A stretch of 15,041 nt of DNA from ZC4RG30 sp039800965 (GTDB lineage: Bacteria; Pseudomonadota; Gammaproteobacteria; Steroidobacterales; Steroidobacteraceae): assembly GCA_039800965.1 (NCBI GenBank), contig JBDLPS010000042.1:1-15041 (forward strand), written 5' to 3'. Below the pieces are notes generated by a model that ran no database searches, was not told where the DNA came from, and saw nothing but the letters and a program-made list of their open reading frames with translations. Of this stretch, positions 13,283 to 15,041 are shown piece by piece; positions within the stretch are counted from its first letter, which is position 1, and each line of letters begins with the position of its first letter. A program made the translations under genes and the position numbers.

Positions 13283-15041
13283 AAGGCGCGGCTTTGAAAA
13301 GGTCCTGCGAGACATAGTGCAACACGTCGCGCAATTGTTCTGCGGTCAGTACGCCGCGGAAGGGGGGCATGGAGTTCCTGCCGTTCCAGGCCGTGTCGGC
13401 CATGGTGGGCAGGTGTCCCGGCACATTCACGAGCGACGCGCCGCCGCCATGGCCGCCCACGCCCTGTTCGCCATGGCAGGACATGCAGAAGGTCTGGTAG
13501 GTCTGCTTGCCCTTGCCGCGGTCGGCCGCGCCGGCGGGCAGATCGACACCGCCCGCTGCGGCACCGGTCGGCGCGCGGGAGGGCAGCGAGGCCAGCCGGC
13601 CATCGAGCGAGAACAGCCAGACGCTGTCGCCCTTGTCGCCGCCGCCGAACATCGTGCCGGCGGACAGCACGACCACGTACTGGCGACCCTTGTGCTCGAA
13701 GGTGCTCGACGAGGCTGCCACACCGGCGTCGGTCTGGAACTGCCACAGGCGCTGGCCGCTCGAGCTGTCGAGCGCGGTGAATCGACCGTCGCTGCGGCCG
13801 ACGAACACGAGCCCGCCCTTCGTCGCCATCGTGCCGTTGAAGCAGCTGCTGGGCCATTGCTGCTGCCAGACGATGCGGTTCGTCGTCACGTCGACTGCCG
13901 AGAAGATGCCCCGGCGCGCGACGCCCGGGTTCGCGCCGCCGCCGCCCATGTACATGCCCTGGAAGGTCGGCAGCGTGAAGGCCTTCTGGTCGCTGACCGA
14001 CGAGGCGACATGGTCGATGCCGCAGATGAACAGGTGGTGCTTTTCGGGGTCGTAGGACGAGGGTGGCCAGTTCACCGCCATCTGCGGCTTGTAGAGCACG
14101 ACCTGGTCCCAGAACGGCGTGAAGATGCGGCCCTTGTTCACGAGCGCGAAGCCCTCTGGCGCGTAGTCCATCTCCTGCGGCACGACGGCATCACCGATCA
14201 CGTAGGGCTGCGTGGCGGCCGTGTGCTGGCGCGGTTCCTGCGGCACCGGGCGCTCCTCGATGCCGAGCAGCGGCTTGCCGGTCGCGCGGTCGAGCAGGTA
14301 GACCCAGCCGGTCTTCGAGACTTCCGCGATGCCTTTTCGCAGCTGACCGTAGTAGGGCGCGTCAAAGAGGATCACGGGGTTCGGCGAGTCGTAGTCCCAG
14401 ATGTCGTGGTGCACCTGCTGGAAGTGCCACTTGTACTGGCCGGTTTTCACATCGAGCGCGAGGATCGACACGGTGAACAGGTTGTCGCCCTTGCGGTTCG
14501 CGCCGTTGAAGTCCGGGGCGGCATTGCCGGTGGAGAAATAGATCATCCCGAGTTCGGGATCGATGGCCGGCGTCTGCCAGATCGGCGCGCCGCCGAACTT
14601 CCACGCGTCGTTGTCCTGTGGCCAGGTCTCGTGGCCGAACTCACCCGGCCCCGGGATCGTGTAGAAGGTCCACTTGAGGCTGCCGTCCTTGGCGTCGTAG
14701 GCCTTGATGCGGCCCCGCATGCCCATGTCGCCGCCGGCAAAGCCGACGATCACCATGCCGTCGTAATAGACAGGTGCCGCGACGAGGCTGTAGCCCTGCA
14801 AGGGGTCTTCGGCCTGGATCTCCCAGGCGAGCTTGCCTGTCCGCTGGTCGAGCGCGACGAGCTTCGCATCGAGTTGGCCCTGAAAGACCTTGCCTTCGCC
14901 GATCGCGACGCCCCGGTTGACCCAGCCGCAGCAGACCTTCACGCGGTTGGCATCGAGTTTCGCTTCGTAGCGCCACAGGATCTTGCCGCTCTCCACATCC
15001 AGCGCGAACACGTCGTTTGCGCCGGTGGAGATGTAGATCAC
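13281..15041 (-). CDS. PQQ-dependent quinohaemoprotein alcohol dehydrogenase (5' end outside window)
   Basis: At least 586 residues of a periplasmic alcohol dehydrogenase that oxidises an alcohol with pyrroloquinoline quinone and passes electrons through its own c-type haem. Numbering is from the window edge; the GTG there is an internal Val codon, and the signal peptide and first propeller blade lie outside. Seen: the vicinal disulfide pair CCGWVNRG (Cys37-Cys38) that sits on PQQ; propeller blades with repeated ALDxxxGxxxW; STGNAAPDFNG with metal-binding Asn173; HHDIWDYDSPNP (211-222), with catalytic Asp216 and a further Asp218; a Pro/Gly/Ala linker (about 488-508); and a C-terminal cytochrome c domain with CMSCH (519-523) and axial Met558 in MPPF. 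This is the quinohaemoprotein architecture (propeller plus one haem). Asp218 at the +2 position recalls lanthanide-dependent enzymes. The alcohol substrate is unknown. It heads the visible part of an operon with the repeat protein. Confidence 0.92.
   Translation of the reverse strand: MIYISTGANDVFALDVESGKILWRYEAKLDANRVKVCCGWVNRGVAIGEGKVFQGQLDAKLVALDQRTGKLAWEIQAEDPLQGYSLVAAPVYYDGMVIVGFAGGDMGMRGRIKAYDAKDGSLKWTFYTIPGPGEFGHETWPQDNDAWKFGGAPIWQTPAIDPELGMIYFSTGNAAPDFNGANRKGDNLFTVSILALDVKTGQYKWHFQQVHHDIWDYDSPNPVILFDAPYYGQLRKGIAEVSKTGWVYLLDRATGKPLLGIEERPVPQEPRQHTAATQPYVIGDAVVPQEMDYAPEGFALVNKGRIFTPFWDQVVLYKPQMAVNWPPSSYDPEKHHLFICGIDHVASSVSDQKAFTLPTFQGMYMGGGGANPGVARRGIFSAVDVTTNRIVWQQQWPSSCFNGTMATKGGLVFVGRSDGRFTALDSSSGQRLWQFQTDAGVAASSSTFEHKGRQYVVVLSAGTMFGGGDKGDSVWLFSLDGRLASLPSRAPTGAAAGGVDLPAGAADRGKGKQTYQTFCMSCHGEQGVGGHGGGASLVNVPGHLPTMADTAWNGRNSMPPFRGVLTAEQLRDVLHYVSQDLFKAAP

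Noticed and set aside
15039..15041. GTG at the window edge as the start of the PQQ dehydrogenase
   Set aside because: It falls inside the first visible propeller sequence with no signal peptide; a periplasmic enzyme needs more upstream, so the gene is simply cut.

Overview
This is a GC-rich (about two-thirds G+C by eye), densely coded chromosomal segment of a proteobacterium, probably a gammaproteobacterium. The grounds are a UspE-type tandem stress protein, a CoA-acylating methylmalonate-semialdehyde dehydrogenase, a MacB/FtsX-type efflux set and a periplasmic PQQ alcohol dehydrogenase with a c-type haem. No transposon, phage gene, tRNA, rRNA or CRISPR array is visible. Genes abut or overlap, and the longest gene-free stretches are only about 110-130 bp.

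Layout. (1) 1-788, minus: moeB-like adenylyltransferase, cut at its 3' end by the window edge, with a good sigma70-type promoter so close to the ATG that its mRNA may be leaderless. (2) 918-4323, plus: three closely spaced genes, namely a short-chain dehydrogenase/reductase (SDR) that has lost two of its catalytic residues, methylmalonate-semialdehyde dehydrogenase (mmsA), and an FMN-dependent L-lactate/alpha-hydroxy-acid dehydrogenase. This looks like a small carboxylic-acid catabolic operon. (3) 4311-8673, minus: a tripartite-type export set transcribed ATPase, two-FtsX-domain permease, HlyD-type adaptor, with no outer-membrane factor in view. (4) 8720-11215, plus: a P-type cation ATPase with an atypical ion-site sequence (PEEFP in M4). 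(5) 11190-15041, minus: PQQ-dependent quinohaemoprotein alcohol dehydrogenase (5' end outside the window), a secreted protein with two near-identical repeats, then uspE.

How they connect. Groups 2 and 3 converge with a 13-bp overlap of coding ends, and groups 4 and 5 converge with a 26-bp overlap. The ABC set and the P-type ATPase diverge from a very short shared region. The PQQ enzyme and the repeat protein are translationally close, because the ribosome binding site of the second overlaps the stop codon of the first. They probably act together in the periplasm, though the repeat protein's role is unknown.

The observations most worth a second look are: two tandem hairpins immediately upstream of uspE, the second burying the Shine-Dalgarno sequence (a candidate RNA thermometer or translational switch); the SDR pseudoenzyme at the head of the mmsA operon; the tandem-repeat periplasmic protein tied to the PQQ dehydrogenase; and the D-x-D metal-site motif in that dehydrogenase, which suggests possible lanthanide use.
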